64,000 nt of DNA from Vespa crabro (GCF_910589235.1 NW_025813599.1:62001-126000); one strand, 5' to 3'. Shown: positions 1 through 15,669, numbered from the stretch's first letter. Numbers and translations: made by a program. Notes: generated by a model from the letters alone, not told the origin.

Positions 1-287
1 TTCTTTCATATCGTATATACGATTTTTCGCTCATATACGCGTATCGTCGAAAAACGAAAACTTGAAATCTCGTTCAATTTCAATGATTTTATATTCTATC
101 GATGCAGAATAAAGAATATAACAAGAATATAACGTTTTTACTATGTTTAAATACGCGTTTTCATATGATAATTGTCGAAAAACGTAATCGACATACGCGA
201 ATTTCGGTATATGCGAAGATAAAATCGTGAAATCTTTAATAATACTTGTGCCACAGTTAGAAAAATGTTACCAATCGATTCAGAACA

Positions 288-1300
288 TTGCATTTCATAA
301 GATCAAACATCTATTTTATATTGGAATCAAAGTTTTTAACATTCTATCATATCGTATATACGATTTTTCGCTCATATACGCGTATCGTCGAAAAACGAAA
401 ACTTGAAATCTCGTTCAATTTCAATGATTTTATATTCTATCGATGCAGAATAAAGAATATAACAAGAATATAACGTTTTTACTATGTTTAAATACGCGTT
501 TTCATATGATAATTGTCGAAAAACGTAATCGACATACGCGAATTTCGGTATATGCGAAGATGAAATCGTGAAATCTTTAATAATACTTGTGCCACAGTTA
601 GAAAAATGTTACCAATCGATTCAGAACATTGCATTTCATAAGATCAAACATCTATTTTATATTGGAATCAAAGTTTTTAACATTCTTTCATATCGTATAT
701 ACGATTTTTCGCTCATATACGCGTATCGTCGAAAAACGAAAACTGGAAATCTCGTTCAATTTCAATGATTTTATATTCTATCGATGCATAATAAAGAATA
801 TAACAAGAATATAACGTTTTTACTATGTTTAAATACGCGTTTTCATATGATAATTGTCGAAAAACGTAATCGACATACGCGAATTTCGGTATATGCGAAG
901 ATAAAATCGTGAAATCTTTAATAATACTTGTGCCACAGTTAGAAAAATGTTACCAATCGATTCAGAACATTGCATTTCATAAGATCAAACATCTATTTTA
1001 TATTGGAATCAAAGTTTTTAACATTCTTTCATATCGTATATACGATTTTTCGCTCATATACGCGTATCGTCGAAAAACGAAAAATTGAAATCTCGTTCTA
1101 TTTCAACGATTTTATATTCTATCGATGCAGAATAAAGAATATAACAAGAATAAAACGTTTTTACTATGTTTAAATACGCGTTTTCATATGATAATTGTCG
1201 AAAAACGTAATCGACATCCGCGAATTTCGGTATATGCGAAGATAAAATCGTGAAATCTTTAATAATACTTGTGTCACAGTTAGAAAAATGTTACCAATCG
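288..1300. repeat. 7-unit duplication, copy 1
   Basis: At least nine variants seen here recur 2,388 bases to the right: A346, G562, G745, T789, A1084 with the nearby CTATTTCAACG changes, A1153, C1218 and T1274. The spacing equals seven monomers plus the extra A in the run at 2437-2442. The boundaries are only bracketed by informative variants, so the true duplicated tract may be longer. C1922, further right, has no counterpart in copy 2. Confidence 0.88.
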
Positions 1301-2436
1301 ATTCAGAACATTGCATTTCATAAGATCAAACATCTATTTTATATTGGAATCAAAGTTTTTAACATTCTTTCATATCGTATATACGATTTTTCGCTCATAT
1401 ACGCGTATCGTCGAAAAACGAAAACTTGAAATCTCGTTCAATTTCAATGATTTTATATTCTATCGATGCAGAATAAAGAATATAACAAGAATATAACGTT
1501 TTTACTATGTTTAAATACGCGTTTTCATATGATAATTGTCGAAAAACGTAATCGACATACGCGAATTTCGGTATATGCGAAGATAAAATCGTGAAATCTT
1601 TAATAATACTTGTGCCACAGTTAGAAAAATGTTACCAATCGATTCAGAACATTGCATTTCATAAGATCAAACATCTATTTTATATTGGAATCAAAGTTTT
1701 TAACATTCTTTCATATCGTATATACGATTTTTCGCTCATATACGCGTATCGTCGAAAAACGAAAACTTGAAATCTCGTTCAATTTCAATGATTTTATATT
1801 CTATCGATGCAGAATAAAGAATATAACAAGAATATAACGTTTTTACTATGTTTAAATACGCGTTTTCATATGATAATTGTCGAAAAACGTAATCGACATA
1901 CGCGAATTTCGGTATATGCGACGATAAAATCGTGAAATCTTTAATAATACTTGTGCCACAGTTAGAAAAATGTTACCAATCGATTCAGAACATTGCATTT
2001 CATAAGATCAAACATCTATTTTATATTGGAATCAAAGTTTTTAACATTCTTTCATATCGTATATACGATTTTTCGCTCATATACGCGTATCGTCGAAAAA
2101 CGAAAACTTGAAATCTCGTTCAATTTCAATGATTTTATATTCTATCGATGCAGAATAAAGAATATAACAAGAATATAACGTTTTTACTATGTTTAAGTAC
2201 GCGTTTTCATATGATAATTGTCGAAAAACGTAATCGACATACGCGAATTTCGGTATATGCGAAGATAAAATCGTGAAATCTTTAATAATACTTGTGCCAC
2301 AGTTAGAAAAATGTTACCAATCGATTCAGAACATTGCATTTCATAAGATCAAACATCTATTTTATATTGGAATCAAAGTTTTTAACATTCTTTCATATCG
2401 TATATACGATTTTTCGCTCATATACGCGTATCGTCG

Positions 2437-2442
2437 AAAAAA
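2437..2442. repeat. A5 to A6 run insertion
   Basis: One extra A in the run after TCGTCG makes this unit 342 bases. It is private to this unit. Confidence 0.9.
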
Positions 2443-2675
2443 CGAAAACTTGAAATCTCGTTCAATTTCAATGATTTTATATTCTATCGATGCAGAATAA
2501 AGAATATAACAAGAATATAACGTTTTTACTATGTTTAAATACGCGTTTTCATATGATAATTGTCGAAAAACGTAATCGACATACGCGAATTTCGGTATAT
2601 GCGAAGATAAAATCGTGAAATCTTTAATAATACTTGTGCCACAGTTAGAAAAATGTTACCAATCGATTCAGAACA

Positions 2676-3690
2676 TTGCATTTCATAAGATCAAACATCT
2701 ATTTTATATTGGAATCAAAGTTTTTAACATTCTATCATATCGTATATACGATTTTTCGCTCATATACGCGTATCGTCGAAAAACGAAAACTTGAAATCTC
2801 GTTCAATTTCAATGATTTTATATTCTATCGATGCAGAATAAAGAATATAACAAGAATATAACGTTTTTACTATGTTTAAATACGCGTTTTCATATGATAA
2901 TTGTCGAAAAACGTAATCGACATACGCGAATTTCGGTATATGCGAAGATGAAATCGTGAAATCTTTAATAATACTTGTGCCACAGTTAGAAAAATGTTAC
3001 CAATCGATTCAGAACATTGCATTTCATAAGATCAAACATCTATTTTATATTGGAATCAAAGTTTTTAACATTCTTTCATATCGTATATACGATTTTTCGC
3101 TCATATACGCGTATCGTCGAAAAACGAAAACTGGAAATCTCGTTCAATTTCAATGATTTTATATTCTATCGATGCATAATAAAGAATATAACAAGAATAT
3201 AACGTTTTTACTATGTTTAAATACGCGTTTTCATATGATAATTGTCGAAAAACGTAATCGACATACGCGAATTTCGGTATATGCGAAGATAAAATCGTGA
3301 AATCTTTAATAATACTTGTGCCACAGTTAGAAAAATGTTACCAATCGATTCAGAACATTGCATTTCATAAGATCAAACATCTATTTTATATTGGAATCAA
3401 AGTTTTTAACATTCTTTCATATCGTATATACGATTTTTCGCTCATATACGCGTATCGTCGAAAAACGAAAAATTGAAATCTCGTTCTATTTCAACGATTT
3501 TATATTCTATCGATGCAGAATAAAGAATATAACAAGAATAAAACGTTTTTACTATGTTTAAATACGCGTTTTCATATGATAATTGTCGAAAAACGTAATC
3601 GACATCCGCGAATTTCGGTATATGCGAAGATAAAATCGTGAAATCTTTAATAATACTTGTGTCACAGTTAGAAAAATGTTACCAATCGAT
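2676..3690. repeat. 7-unit duplication, copy 2
   Basis: This tract carries the same variants as the tract at 346-1274: A2734, G2950, G3133, T3177, A3472, A3541, C3606 and T3662. The marker-carrying parts of the two copies look identical by eye, which points to a recent exchange in register. Confidence 0.88.
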
Positions 3691-4530
3691 TCAGAACATT
3701 GCATTTCATAAGATCAAACATCTATTTTATATTGGAATCAAAGTTTTTAACATTCTTTCATATCGTATATACGATTTTTCGCTCATATACGCGTATCGTC
3801 GAAAAACGAAAACTTGAAATCTCGTTCAATTTCAATGATTTTATATTCTATCGATGCAGAATAAAGAATATAACAAGAATATAACGTTTTTACTATGTTT
3901 AAATACGCGTTTTCATATGATAATTGTCGAAAAACGTAATCGACATACGCGAATTTCGGTATATGCGAAGATAAAATCGTGAAATCTTTAATAATACTTG
4001 TGCCACAGTTAGAAAAATGTTACCAATCGATTCAGAACATTGCATTTCATAAGATCAAACATCTATTTTATATTGGAATCAAAGTTTTTAACATTCTTTC
4101 ATATCGTATATACGATTTTTCGCTCATATACGCGTATCGTCGAAAAACGAAAACTTGAAATCTCGTTCAATTTCAATGATTTTATATTCTATCGATGCAG
4201 AATAAAGAATATAACAAGAATATAACGTTTTTACTATGTTTAAATACGCGTTTTCATATGATAATTGTCGAAAAACGTAATCGACATACGCGAATTTCGG
4301 TATATGCGAAGATAAAATCGTGAAATCTTTAATAATACTTGTGCCACAGTTAGAAAAATGTTACCAATCGATTCAGAACATTGCATTTCATAAGATCAAA
4401 CATCTATTTTATATTGGAATCAAAGTTTTTAACATTCTTTCATATCGTATATACGATTTTTCGCTCATATACGCGTATCGTCGAAAAACGAAAACTTGAA
4501 ATCTCGTTCAATTTCAATGATTTTATATTC

Positions 4531-4536
4531 TAATCG
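4531..4536. repeat. 1-bp insertion, TATCG to TAATCG
   Basis: One extra A just before the ATCGAT site makes this unit 342 bases and shifts the 61-codon frame. It is the only single-base insertion in the window that does not lengthen an existing homopolymer run. Confidence 0.88.
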
Positions 4537-6339
4537 ATGCAGAATAAAGAATATAACAAGAATATAACGTTTTTACTATGTTTAAATACGCGTTTTCATA
4601 TGATAATTGTCGAAAAACGTAATCGACATACGCGAATTTCGGTATATGCGAAGATAAAATCGTGAAATCTTTAATAATACTTGTGCCACAGTTAGAAAAA
4701 TGTTACCAATCGATTCAGAACATTGCATTTCATAAGATCAAACATCTATTTTATATTGGAATCAAAGTTTTTAACATTCTTTCATATCGTATATACGATT
4801 TTTCGCTCATATACGCGTATCGTCGAAAAACGAAAACTTGAAATCTCGTTCAATTTCAATGATTTTATATTCTATCGATGCAGAATAAAGAATATAACAA
4901 GAATATAACGTTTTTACTATGTTTAAATACGCGTTTTCATATGATAATTGTCGAAAAACGTAATCGACATACGCGAATTTCGGTATATGCGAAGATAAAA
5001 TCGTGAAATCTTTAATAATACTTGTGCCACAGTTAGAAAAATGTTACCAATCGATTCAGAACATTGCATTTCATAAGATCAAACATCTATTTTATATTGG
5101 AATCAAAGTTTTTAACATTCTTTCATATCGTATATACGATTTTTCGCTCATATACGCGTATCGTCGAAAAACGAAAACTTGAAATCTCGTTCAATTTCAA
5201 TGATTTTATATTCTATCGATGCAGAATAAAGAATATAACAAGAATATAACGTTTTTACTATGTTTAAATACGCGTTTTCATATGATAATTGTCGAAAAAC
5301 GTAATCGACATACGCGAATTTCGGTATATGCGAAGATAAAATCGTGAAATCTTTAATAATACTTGTGCCACAGTTAGAAAAATGTTACCAATCGATTCAG
5401 AACATTGCATTTCATAAGATCAAACATCTATTTTATATTGGAATCAAAGTTATTAACATTCTTTCATATCGTATATACGATTTTTCGCTCATATACGCGT
5501 ATCGTCGAAAAACGAAAACTTGAAATCTCGTTCGATTTCAATGATTTTATATTCTATCGATGCAGAATAAAGAATATAACAAGAATATAACGTTTTTACT
5601 ATGTTTAAATACGCGTTTTCATATGATAATTGTCGAAAAACGTAATCGACATACGCGAATTTCGGTATATGCGAAGATAAAATCGTGAAATCTTTAATAA
5701 TACTTGTGCCACAGTTAGAAAAATGTTACCAATCGATTCAGAACATTGCATTTCATAAGATCAAACATCTATTTTATATTGGAATCAAAGTTTTTAACAT
5801 TCTTTCATATCGTATATACGATTTTTCGCTCATATACGCGTATCGTCGAAAAACGAAAACTTGAAATCTCGTTCAATTTCAATGATTTTATATTCTATCG
5901 ATGCAGAATAAAGAATATAACAAGAATATAACGTTTTTACTATGTTTAAATACGCGTTTTCATATGATAATTGTCGAAAAACGTAATCGACATACGCGAA
6001 TTTCGGTATATGCGAAGATAAAATCGTGAAATCTTTAATAATACTTGTGCCACAGTTAGAAAAATGTTACCAATCGATTCAGAACATTGCATTTCATAAG
6101 ATCAAACATCTATTTTATATTGGAATCAAAGTTTTTAACATTCTTTCATATCGTATATACGATTTTTCGCTCATATACGCGTATCGTCGAAAAACGAAAA
6201 CTTGAAATCTCGTTCAATTTCAATGATTTTATATTCTATCGATGCAGAATAAAGAATATAACAAGAATATAACGTTTTTACTATGTTTAAATACGCGTTT
6301 TCATATGATAATTGTCGAAAAACGTAATCGACATACGCG

Positions 6340-7265
6340 CATTTCGGTATATGCGAAGATAAAATCGTGAAATCTTTAATAATACTTGTGCCACAGTTAG
6401 AAAAATGTTACCAATCGATTCAGAACATTGCATTTCATAAGATCAAACATCTATTTTATATTGGAATCAAAGTTTTTAACATTCTTTCATATCGTATATA
6501 CGATTTTTCGCTCATATACGCGTATCGTCGAAAAACGAAAACTTGAAATCTCGTTCAATTTCAATGATTTTTTATTCTATCGATGCAGAATAAAGAATAT
6601 AACAAGAATATAACGTTTTTACTATGATTAAATACGCGTTTTCATATGATAATTGTCGAAAAACGTAATCGACATACGCGCATTTCGGTATATGCGAAGA
6701 TAAAATCGTGAAATCTTTAATAATACTTGTGCCACAGTTAGAAAAATGTTACCAATCGATTCAGAACATTGCATTTCATAAGATCAAACATCTATTTTAT
6801 ATTGGAATCAAAGTTTTTAACATTCTTTCATATCGTATATACGATTTTTCGCTCATATACGCGTATCGTCGAAAAACGAAAACTTGAAATCTCGTTCAAT
6901 TTCAATGATTTTATATTCTATCGATGCAGAATAAAGAATATAACAAGAATATAACGTTTTTACTATGTTTAAATACGCGTTTTCATATGATAATTGTCGA
7001 AAAACGTAATCGACATACGCGCATTTCGGTATATGCGAAGATAAAATCGTGAAATCTTTAATAATACTTGTGCCACAGTTAGAAAAATGTTACCAATCGA
7101 TTCAGAACATTGCATTTCATAAGATCAAACATCTATTTTATATTGGAATCAAAGTTTTTAACATTCTTTCATATCGTATATACGATTTTTCGCTCATATA
7201 CGCGTATCGTCGAAAAACGAAAACTTGAAATCTCGTTCAATTTCAATGATTTTATATTCTATCGT
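6340..7265. repeat. Three successive units with the ACGCGCATTTC variant
   Basis: The A to C change giving GCGCATTTCGG occurs in three successive units (6340, 6681, 7022) and again at 8387, 9410 and 13161. In four of these places (after 7022, 8387, 9410 and 13161) the next ATCGATGC site carries an A to T change, CGTTGCAG (7265, 8630, 9653, 13404). The linked pair marks copies of one ancestral segment spread by local duplication. Confidence 0.75.
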
Positions 7266-7340
7266 TGCAGAATAAAGAATATAACAAGAATATAACGTTT
7301 TTACTATGTTTAAATACGCGTTTTCATATGATAATTGTCG

Positions 7341-7346
7341 AAAAAA
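7341..7346. repeat. A5 to A6 run insertion
   Basis: One extra A follows ATTGTCG. It joins two reverse-strand frames into an 87-codon stretch, which is a side effect of the indel and not a gene. Confidence 0.9.
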
Positions 7347-8386
7347 CGTAATCGACATACGCGAATTTCGGTATATGCGAAGATAAAATCGTGAAATCTT
7401 TAATAATACTTGTGCCACAGTTAGAAAAATGTTACCAATCGATTCAGAACATTGCATTTCATAAGATCAAACATCTATTTTATATTGGAATCAAAGTTTT
7501 TAACATTCTTTCATATCGTATATACGATTTTTCGCTCATATACGCGTATCGTCGAAAAACGAAAACTTGAAATCTCGTTCAATTTCAATGATTTTATATT
7601 CTATCGATGCAGAATAAAGAATATAACAAGAATATAACGTTTTTACTATGTTTAAATACGCGTTTTCATATGATAATTGTCGAAAAACGTAATCGACATA
7701 CGCGAATTTCGGTATATGCGAAGATAAAATCGTGAAATCTTTAATAATACTTGTGCCACAGTTAGAAAAATGTTACCAATCGATTCAGAACATTGCATTT
7801 CATAAGATCAAACATCTATTTTATATTGGAATCAAAGTTTTTAACATTCTTTCATATCGTATATACGATTTTTCGCTCATATACGCGTATCGTCGAAAAA
7901 CGAAAACTTGAAATCTCGTTCAATTTCAATGATTTTATATTCTATCGATGCAGAATAAAGAATATAACAAGAATATAACGTTTTTACTATGTTTAAATAC
8001 GCGTTTTCATATGATAATTGTCGAAAAACGTAATCGACATACGCGAATTTCGGTATATGCGAAGATAAAATCGTGAAATCTTTAATAATACTTGTGCCAC
8101 AGTTAGAAAAATGTTACCAATCGATTCAGAACATTGCATTTCATAAGATCAAACATCTATTTTATATTGGAATCAAAGTTTTTAACATTCTTTCATATCG
8201 TATATACGATTTTTCGCTCATATACGCGTATCGTCGAAAAACGAAAACTTGAAATCTCGTTCAATTTCAATGATTTTATATTCTATCGATGCAGAATAAA
8301 GAATATAACAAGAATATAACGTTTTTACTATGTTTAAATACGCGTTTTCATATGATAATTGTCGAAAAACGTAATCGACATACGCG

Positions 8387-9653
8387 CATTTCGGTATATG
8401 CGAAGATAAAATCGTGAAATCTTTAATAATACTTGTGCCACAGTTAGAAAAATGTTACCAATCGATTCAGAACATTGCATTTCATAAGATCAAACATCTA
8501 TTTTATATTGGAATCAAAGTTTTTAACATTCTTTCATATCGTATATACGATTTTTCGCTCATATACGCGTATCGTCGAAAAACGAAAACTTGAAATCTCG
8601 TTCAATTTCAATGATTTTATATTCTATCGTTGCAGAATAAAGAATATAACAAGAATATAACGTTTTTACTATGTTTAAATACGCGTTTTCATATGATAAT
8701 TGTCGAAAAACGTAATCGACATACGCGAATTTCGGTATATGCGAAGATAAAATCGTGAAATCTTTAATAATACTTGTGCCACAGTTAGAAAAATGTTACC
8801 AATCGATTCAGAACATTGCATTTCATAAGATCAAACATCTATTTTATATTGGAATCAAAGTTTTTAACATTCTTTCATATCGTATATACGATTTTTCGCT
8901 CATATACGCGTATCGTCGAAAAACGAAAACTTGAAATCTCGTTCAATTTCAATGATTTTATATTCTATCGATGCAGAATAAAGAATATAACAAGAATATA
9001 ACGTTTTTACTATGTTTAAATACGCGTTTTCATATGATAATTGTCGAAAAACGTAATCGACATACGCGAATTTCGGTATATGCGAAGATAAAATCGTGAA
9101 ATCTTTAATAATACTTGTGCCACAGTTAGAAAAATGTTACCAATCGATTCAGAACATTGCATTTCATAAGATCAAACATCTATTTTATATTGGAATCAAA
9201 GTTTTTAACATTCTTTCATATCGTATATACGATTTTTCGCTCATATACGCGTATCGTCGAAAAACGAAAACTTGAAATCTCGTTCAATTTCAATGATTTT
9301 ATATTCTATCGATGCAGAATAAAGAATATAACAAGAATATAACGTTTTTACTATGTTTAAATACGCGTTTTCATATGATAATTGTCGAAAAACGTAATCG
9401 ACATACGCGCATTTCGGTATATGCGAAGATAAAATCGTGAAATCTTTAATAATACTTGTGCCACAGTTAGAAAAATGTTACCAATCGATTCAGAACATTG
9501 CATTTCATAAGATCAAACATCTATTTTATATTGGAATCAAAGTTTTTAACATTCTTTCATATCGTATATACGATTTTTCGCTCATATACGCGTATCGTCG
9601 AAAAACGAAAACTTGAAATCTCGTTCAATTTCAATGATTTTATATTCTATCGT
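8387..9653. repeat. 3-unit repeat (1,023 bp) marked by linked variants
   Basis: C8387 with T8630 and C9410 with T9653 lie exactly 1,023 bases apart, which is three monomers. The same pair 1,365 bases to the left (7022 and 7265) is four units plus the 7341 insertion away. Confidence 0.7.
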
Positions 9654-10388
9654 TGCAGAATAAAGAATATAACAAGAATATAACGTTTTTACTATGTTTA
9701 AATACGCGTTTTCATATGATAATTGTCGAAAAACGTAATCGACATACGCGAATTTCGGTATATGCGAAGATAAAATCGTGAAATCTTTAATAATACTTGT
9801 GCCACAGTTAGAAAAATGTTACCAATCGATTCAGAACATTGCATTTCATAAGATCAAACATCTATTTTATATTGGAATCAAAGTTTTTAACATTCTTTCA
9901 TATCGTATATACGATTTTTCGCTCATATACGCGTATCGTCGAAAAACGAAAACTTGAAATCTCGTTCAATTTCAATGATTTTATATTCTATCGATGCAGA
10001 ATAAAGAATATAACAAGAATATAACGTTTTTACTATGTTTAAATACGCGTTTTCATATGATAATTGTCGAAAAACGTAATCGACATACGCGAATTTCGGT
10101 ATATGCGAAGATAAAATCGTGAAATCTTTAATAATACTTGTGCCACAGTTAGAAAAATGTTACCAATCGATTCAGAACATTGCATTTCATAAGATCAAAC
10201 ATCTATTTTATATTGGAATCAAAGTTTTTAACATTCTTTCATATCGTATATACGATTTTTCGCTCATATACGCGTATCGTCGAAAAACGAAAACTTGAAA
10301 TCTCGTTCAATTTCAATGATTTTATATTCTATCGATGCAGAATAAAGAATATAACAAGAATATAACGTTTTTACTATGTTTAAATACG

Positions 10389-11577
10389 AGTTTTCATATG
10401 ATAATTGTCGAAAAACGTAATCGACATACGCGAATTTCGGTATATGCGAAGATAAAATCGTGAAATCTTTAATAATACTTGTGCCACAGTTAGAAAAATG
10501 TTACCAATCGATTCAGAACATTGCATTTCATAAGATCAAACATCTATTTTATATTGGAATCAAAGTTTTTAACATTCTTTCATATCGTATATACGATTTT
10601 TCGCTCATATACGCGTATCGTCGAAAAACGAAAACTTGAAATCTCGTTCAATTTCAATGATTTTATATTCTATCGATGCAGAATAAAGAATATAACAAGA
10701 ATATAACGTTTTTACTATGTTTAAATACGCGTTTTCATATGATAATTGTCGAAAAACGTAATCGACATACGCGAATTTCGGTATATGCGAAGATAAAATC
10801 GTGAAATCTTTAATAATACTTGTGCCACAGTTAGAAAAATGTTACCAATCGATTCAGAACATTGCATTTCATAAGATCAAACATCTATTTTATATTGGAA
10901 TCAAAGTTTTTAACATTCTTTCATATCGTATATACGATTTTTCGCTCATATACGCGTATCGTCGAAAAACGAAAACTTGAAATCTCGTTCAATTTCAATG
11001 ATTTTATATTCTATCGTTGCAGAATAAAGAATATAACAAGAATATAACGTTTTTACTATGTTTAAATACGCGTTTTCATATGATAATTGTCGAAAAACGT
11101 AATCGACATACGCGAATTTCGGTATATGCGAAGATAAAATCGTGAAATCTTTAATAATACTTGTGCCACAGTTAGAAAAATGTTACCAATCGATTCAGAA
11201 CATTGCATTTCATAAGATCAAACATCTATTTTATATTGGAATCAAAGTTTTTAACATTCTTTCATATCGTATATACGATTTTTCGCTCATATACGCGTAT
11301 CGTCGAAAAACGAAAACTTGAAATCTCGTTCAATTTCAATGATTTTATATTCTATCGATGCAGAATAAAGAATATAACAAGAATATAACGTTTTTACTAT
11401 GTTTAAATACGCGTTTTCATATGATAATTGTCGAAAAACGTAATCGACATACGCGAATTTCGGTATATGCGAAGATAAAATCGTGAAATCTTTAATAATA
11501 CTTGTGCCACAGTTAGAAAAATGTTACCAATCGATTCAGAACATTGCATTTCATAAGATCAAACATCTATTTTATAA
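10389..11577. repeat. 12/13-unit echo, copy 1 (TACGAGTTTT, CGTTGCAG, TTATAATGG)
   Basis: Three marker variants lie in order here: A10389, T11017 and A11577. The same three recur to the right at 14822, 15109 and 15669. Spacing is 13 units for the first and 12 units (4,092) for the other two, so one monomer was lost between the first two markers in the right copy. Confidence 0.72.
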
Positions 11578-14500
11578 TGGAATCAAAGTTTTTAACATTC
11601 TTTCATATCGTATATACGATTTTTCGCTCATATACGCGTATCGTCGAAAAACGAAAACTTGAAATCTCGTTCAATTTCAATGATTTTATATTCTATCGAT
11701 GCAGAATAAAGAATATAACAAGAATATAACGTTTTTACTATGTTTAAATACGCGTTTTCATATGATAATTGTCGAAAAACGTAATCGACATACGCGAATT
11801 TCGGTATATGCGAAGATAAAATCGTGAAATCTTTAATAATACTTGTGCCACAGTTAGAAAAATGTTACCAATCGATTCAGAACATTGCATTTCATAAGAT
11901 CAAACATCTATTTTATATTGGAATCAAAGTTTTTAACATTCTTTCATATCGTATATACGATTTTTCGCTCATATACGCGTATCGTCGAAAAACGAAAACT
12001 TGAAATCTCGTTCAATTTCAATGATTTTATATTCTATCGATGCAGAATAAAGAATATAACAAGAATATAACGTTTTTACTATGTTTAAATACGCGTTTTC
12101 ATATGATAATTGTCGAAAAACGTAATCGACATACGCGAATTTCGGTATATGCGAAGATAAAATCGTGAAATCTTTAATAATACTTGTGCCACAGATAGAA
12201 AAATGTTACCAATCGATTCAGAACATTGCATTTCATAAGATCAAACATCTATTTTATATTGGAATCAAAGTTATTAACATTCTTTCATATCGTATATACG
12301 ATTTTTCGCTCATATACGCGTATCGTCGAAAAAAGAAAACTTGAAATCTCGTTCGATTTCAATGATTTTATATTCTATCGATGCAGAATAAAGAATATAA
12401 CAAGAATATAACGTTTTTACTATGTTTAAATACGCGTTTTCATATGATAATTGTCGAAAAACGTAATCGACATACGCGAATTTCGGTATATGCGAAGATA
12501 AAATCGTGAAATCTTTAATAATACTTGTGCCACAGTTAGAAAAATGTTACCAATCGATTCAGAACATTGCATTTCATAAGATCAAACATCTATTTTATAT
12601 TGGAATCAAAGTTTTTAACATTCTTTCATATCGTATATACGATTTTTCGCTCATATAAGCGTATCGTCGAAAAACGAAAACTTGAAATCTCGTTCAATTT
12701 CAATGATTTTATATTCTATCGATGCAGAATAAAGAATATAACAAGAATATAACGTTTTTACTATGTTTAAATACGCGTTTTCATATGATAATTGTCGAAA
12801 AACGTAATCGACATACGCGAATTTCGGTATATGCGAAGATAAAATCGTGAAATCTTTAATAATACTTGTGCCACAGTTAGAAAAATGTTACCAATCGATT
12901 CAGAACATTGCATTTCATAAGATCAAACATCTATTTTATATTGGAATCAAAGTTTTTAACATTCTTTCATATCGTATATACGTTTTTTCGCTCATATACG
13001 CGTATCGTCGAAAAACGAAAACTTGAAATCTCGTTCAATTTCAATGATTTTATATTCTATCGATGCAGAATAAAGAATATAACAAGAATATAATGTTTTT
13101 ACTATGTTTAAATACGCGTTTTCATATGATAATTGTCGAAAAACGTAATCGACATACGCGCATTTCGGTATATGCGAAGATAAAATCGTGAAATCTTTAA
13201 TAATACTTGTGCCACAGTTAGAAAAATGTTACCAATCGATTCAGAACATTGCATTTCATAAGATCAAACATCTATTTTATATTGGAATCAAAGTTTTTAA
13301 CATTCTTTCATATCGTATATACGATTTTTCGCTCATATACGCGTATCGTCGAAAAACGAAAACTTGAAATCTCGTTCAATTTCAATGATTTTATATTCTA
13401 TCGTTGCAGAATAAAGAATATAACAAGAATATAACGTTTTTACTATGTTTAAATACGCGTTTTCATATGATAATTGTCGAAAAACGTAATCGACATACGC
13501 GAATTTCGGTATATGCGAAGATAAAATCGTGAAATCTTTAATAATACTTGTGCCACAGTTAGAAAAATGTTACCAATCGATTCAGAACATTGCATTTCAT
13601 AAGATCAAACATCTATTTTATATTGGAATCAAAGTTTTTAACATTCTTTCATATCGTATATACGATTTTTCGCTCATATACGCGTATCGTCGAAAAACGA
13701 AAACTTGAAATCTCGTTCAATTTCAATGATTTTATATTCTATCGATGCAGAATAAAGAATATAACAAGAATATAACGTTTTTACTATGTTTAAATACGCG
13801 TTTTCATATGATAATTGTCGAAAAACGTAATCGACATACGCGAATTTCGGTATATGCGAAGATAAAATCGTGAAATCTTTAATAATACTTGTGCCACAGT
13901 TAGAAAAATGTTACCAATCGATTCAGAACATTGCATTTCATAAGATCAAACATCTATTTTATATTGGAATCAAAGTTTTTAACATTCTTTCATATCGTAT
14001 ATACGATTTTTCGCTCATATACGCGTATCGTCGAAAATCGAAAACTTGAAATCTCGTTCAATTTCAATGATTTTATATTCTATCGATGCAGAATAAAGAA
14101 TATAACAAGAATATAACGTTTTTACTATGTTTAAATACGCGTTTTCATATGATAATTGTCGAAAAACGTAATCGACATACGCGAATTTCGGTATATGCGA
14201 AGATAAAATCGTGAAATCTTTAATAATACTTGTGCCACAGTTAGAAAAATGTTACCAATCGATTCAGAACATTGCATTTCATAAGATCAAACATCTATTT
14301 TATATTGGAATCAAAGTTTTTAACATTCTTTCATATCGTATATACGATTTTTCGCTCATATACGCGTATCGTCGAAAAACGAAAACTTGAAATCTCGTTC
14401 AATTTCAATGATTTTATATTCTATCGATGCAGAATAAAGAATATAACAAGAATATAACGTTTTTACTATGTTTAAATACGCGTTTTCATATGATAATTGT

Positions 14501-14821
14501 CGAAAAACGTAATCGACATACGCGAATTTCGGTATATGCGAAGATAAAATCGTGAAATCTTTAATAATACTTGTGCCACAGTTAGAAAAATGTTACCAAT
14601 CGATTCCGAACATTGCATTTCATAAGATCAAACATCTATTTTATATTGGAATCAAAGTTTTTAACATTCTTTCATATCGTATATACGATTTTTCGCTCAT
14701 ATACGCGTATCGTCGAAAAACGAAAACTTGAAATCTCGTTCAATTTCAATGATTTTATATTCTATCGATGCAGAATAAAGAATATAACAAGAATATAACG
14801 TTTTTACTATTTTTAAATACG

Positions 14822-15669
14822 AGTTTTCATATGATAATTGTCGAAAAACGTAATCGACATACGCGAATTTCGGTATATGCGAAGATAAAATCGTGAAATC
14901 TTTAATAATACTTGTGCCACAGTTAGAAAAATGTTACCAATCGATTCAGAACATTGCATTTCATAAGATCAAACATCTATTTTATATTGGAATCAAAGTT
15001 TTTAACATTCTTTCATATCGTATATACGATTTTTCGCTCATATACGCGTATCGTCGAAAAACGAAAACTTGAAATCTCGTTCAATTTCAATGATTTTATA
15101 TTCTATCGTTGCAGAATAAAGAATATAACAAGAATATAACGTTTTTACTATGTTTAAATACGCGTTTTCATATGATAATTGTCGAAAAACGTAATCGACA
15201 TACGCGAATTTCGGTATATGCGAAGATAAAATCGTGAAATCTTTAATAATACTTGTGCCACAGTTAGAAAAATGTTACCAATCGATTCAGAACATTGCAT
15301 TTCATAAGATCAAACATCTATTTTATATTGGAATCAAAGTTTTTAACATTCTTTCATATCGTATATACGATTTTTCGCTCATATACGCGTATCGTCGAAA
15401 AACGAAAACTTGAAATCTCGTTCAATTTCAATGATTTTATATTCTATCGATGCAGAATAAAGAATATAACAAGAATATAACGTTTTTACTATGTTTAAAT
15501 ACGCGTTTTCATATGATAATTGTCGAAAAACGTAATCGACATACGCGAATTTCGGTATATGCGAAGATAAAATCGTGAAATCTATAATAATACTTGTGCC
15601 ACAGTTAGAAAAATGTTACCAATCGATTCAGAACATTGCATTTCATAAGATCAAACATCTATTTTATAA
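14822..15669. repeat. 12/13-unit echo, copy 2
   Basis: A14822, T15109 and A15669 repeat the marker order at 10389-11577, with one monomer missing between the first two. A further private change just upstream turns CTATGTTT into CTATTTTT. Confidence 0.72.

Noticed and set aside
7194..7457. 87-codon reverse-strand open frames here and near 26.6, 28.7, 31.8 and 48.1 kb
   Set aside because: Each exists only because of a single-base indel or a private substitution nearby, and is absent from the other monomers. No domain or composition suggests a protein.
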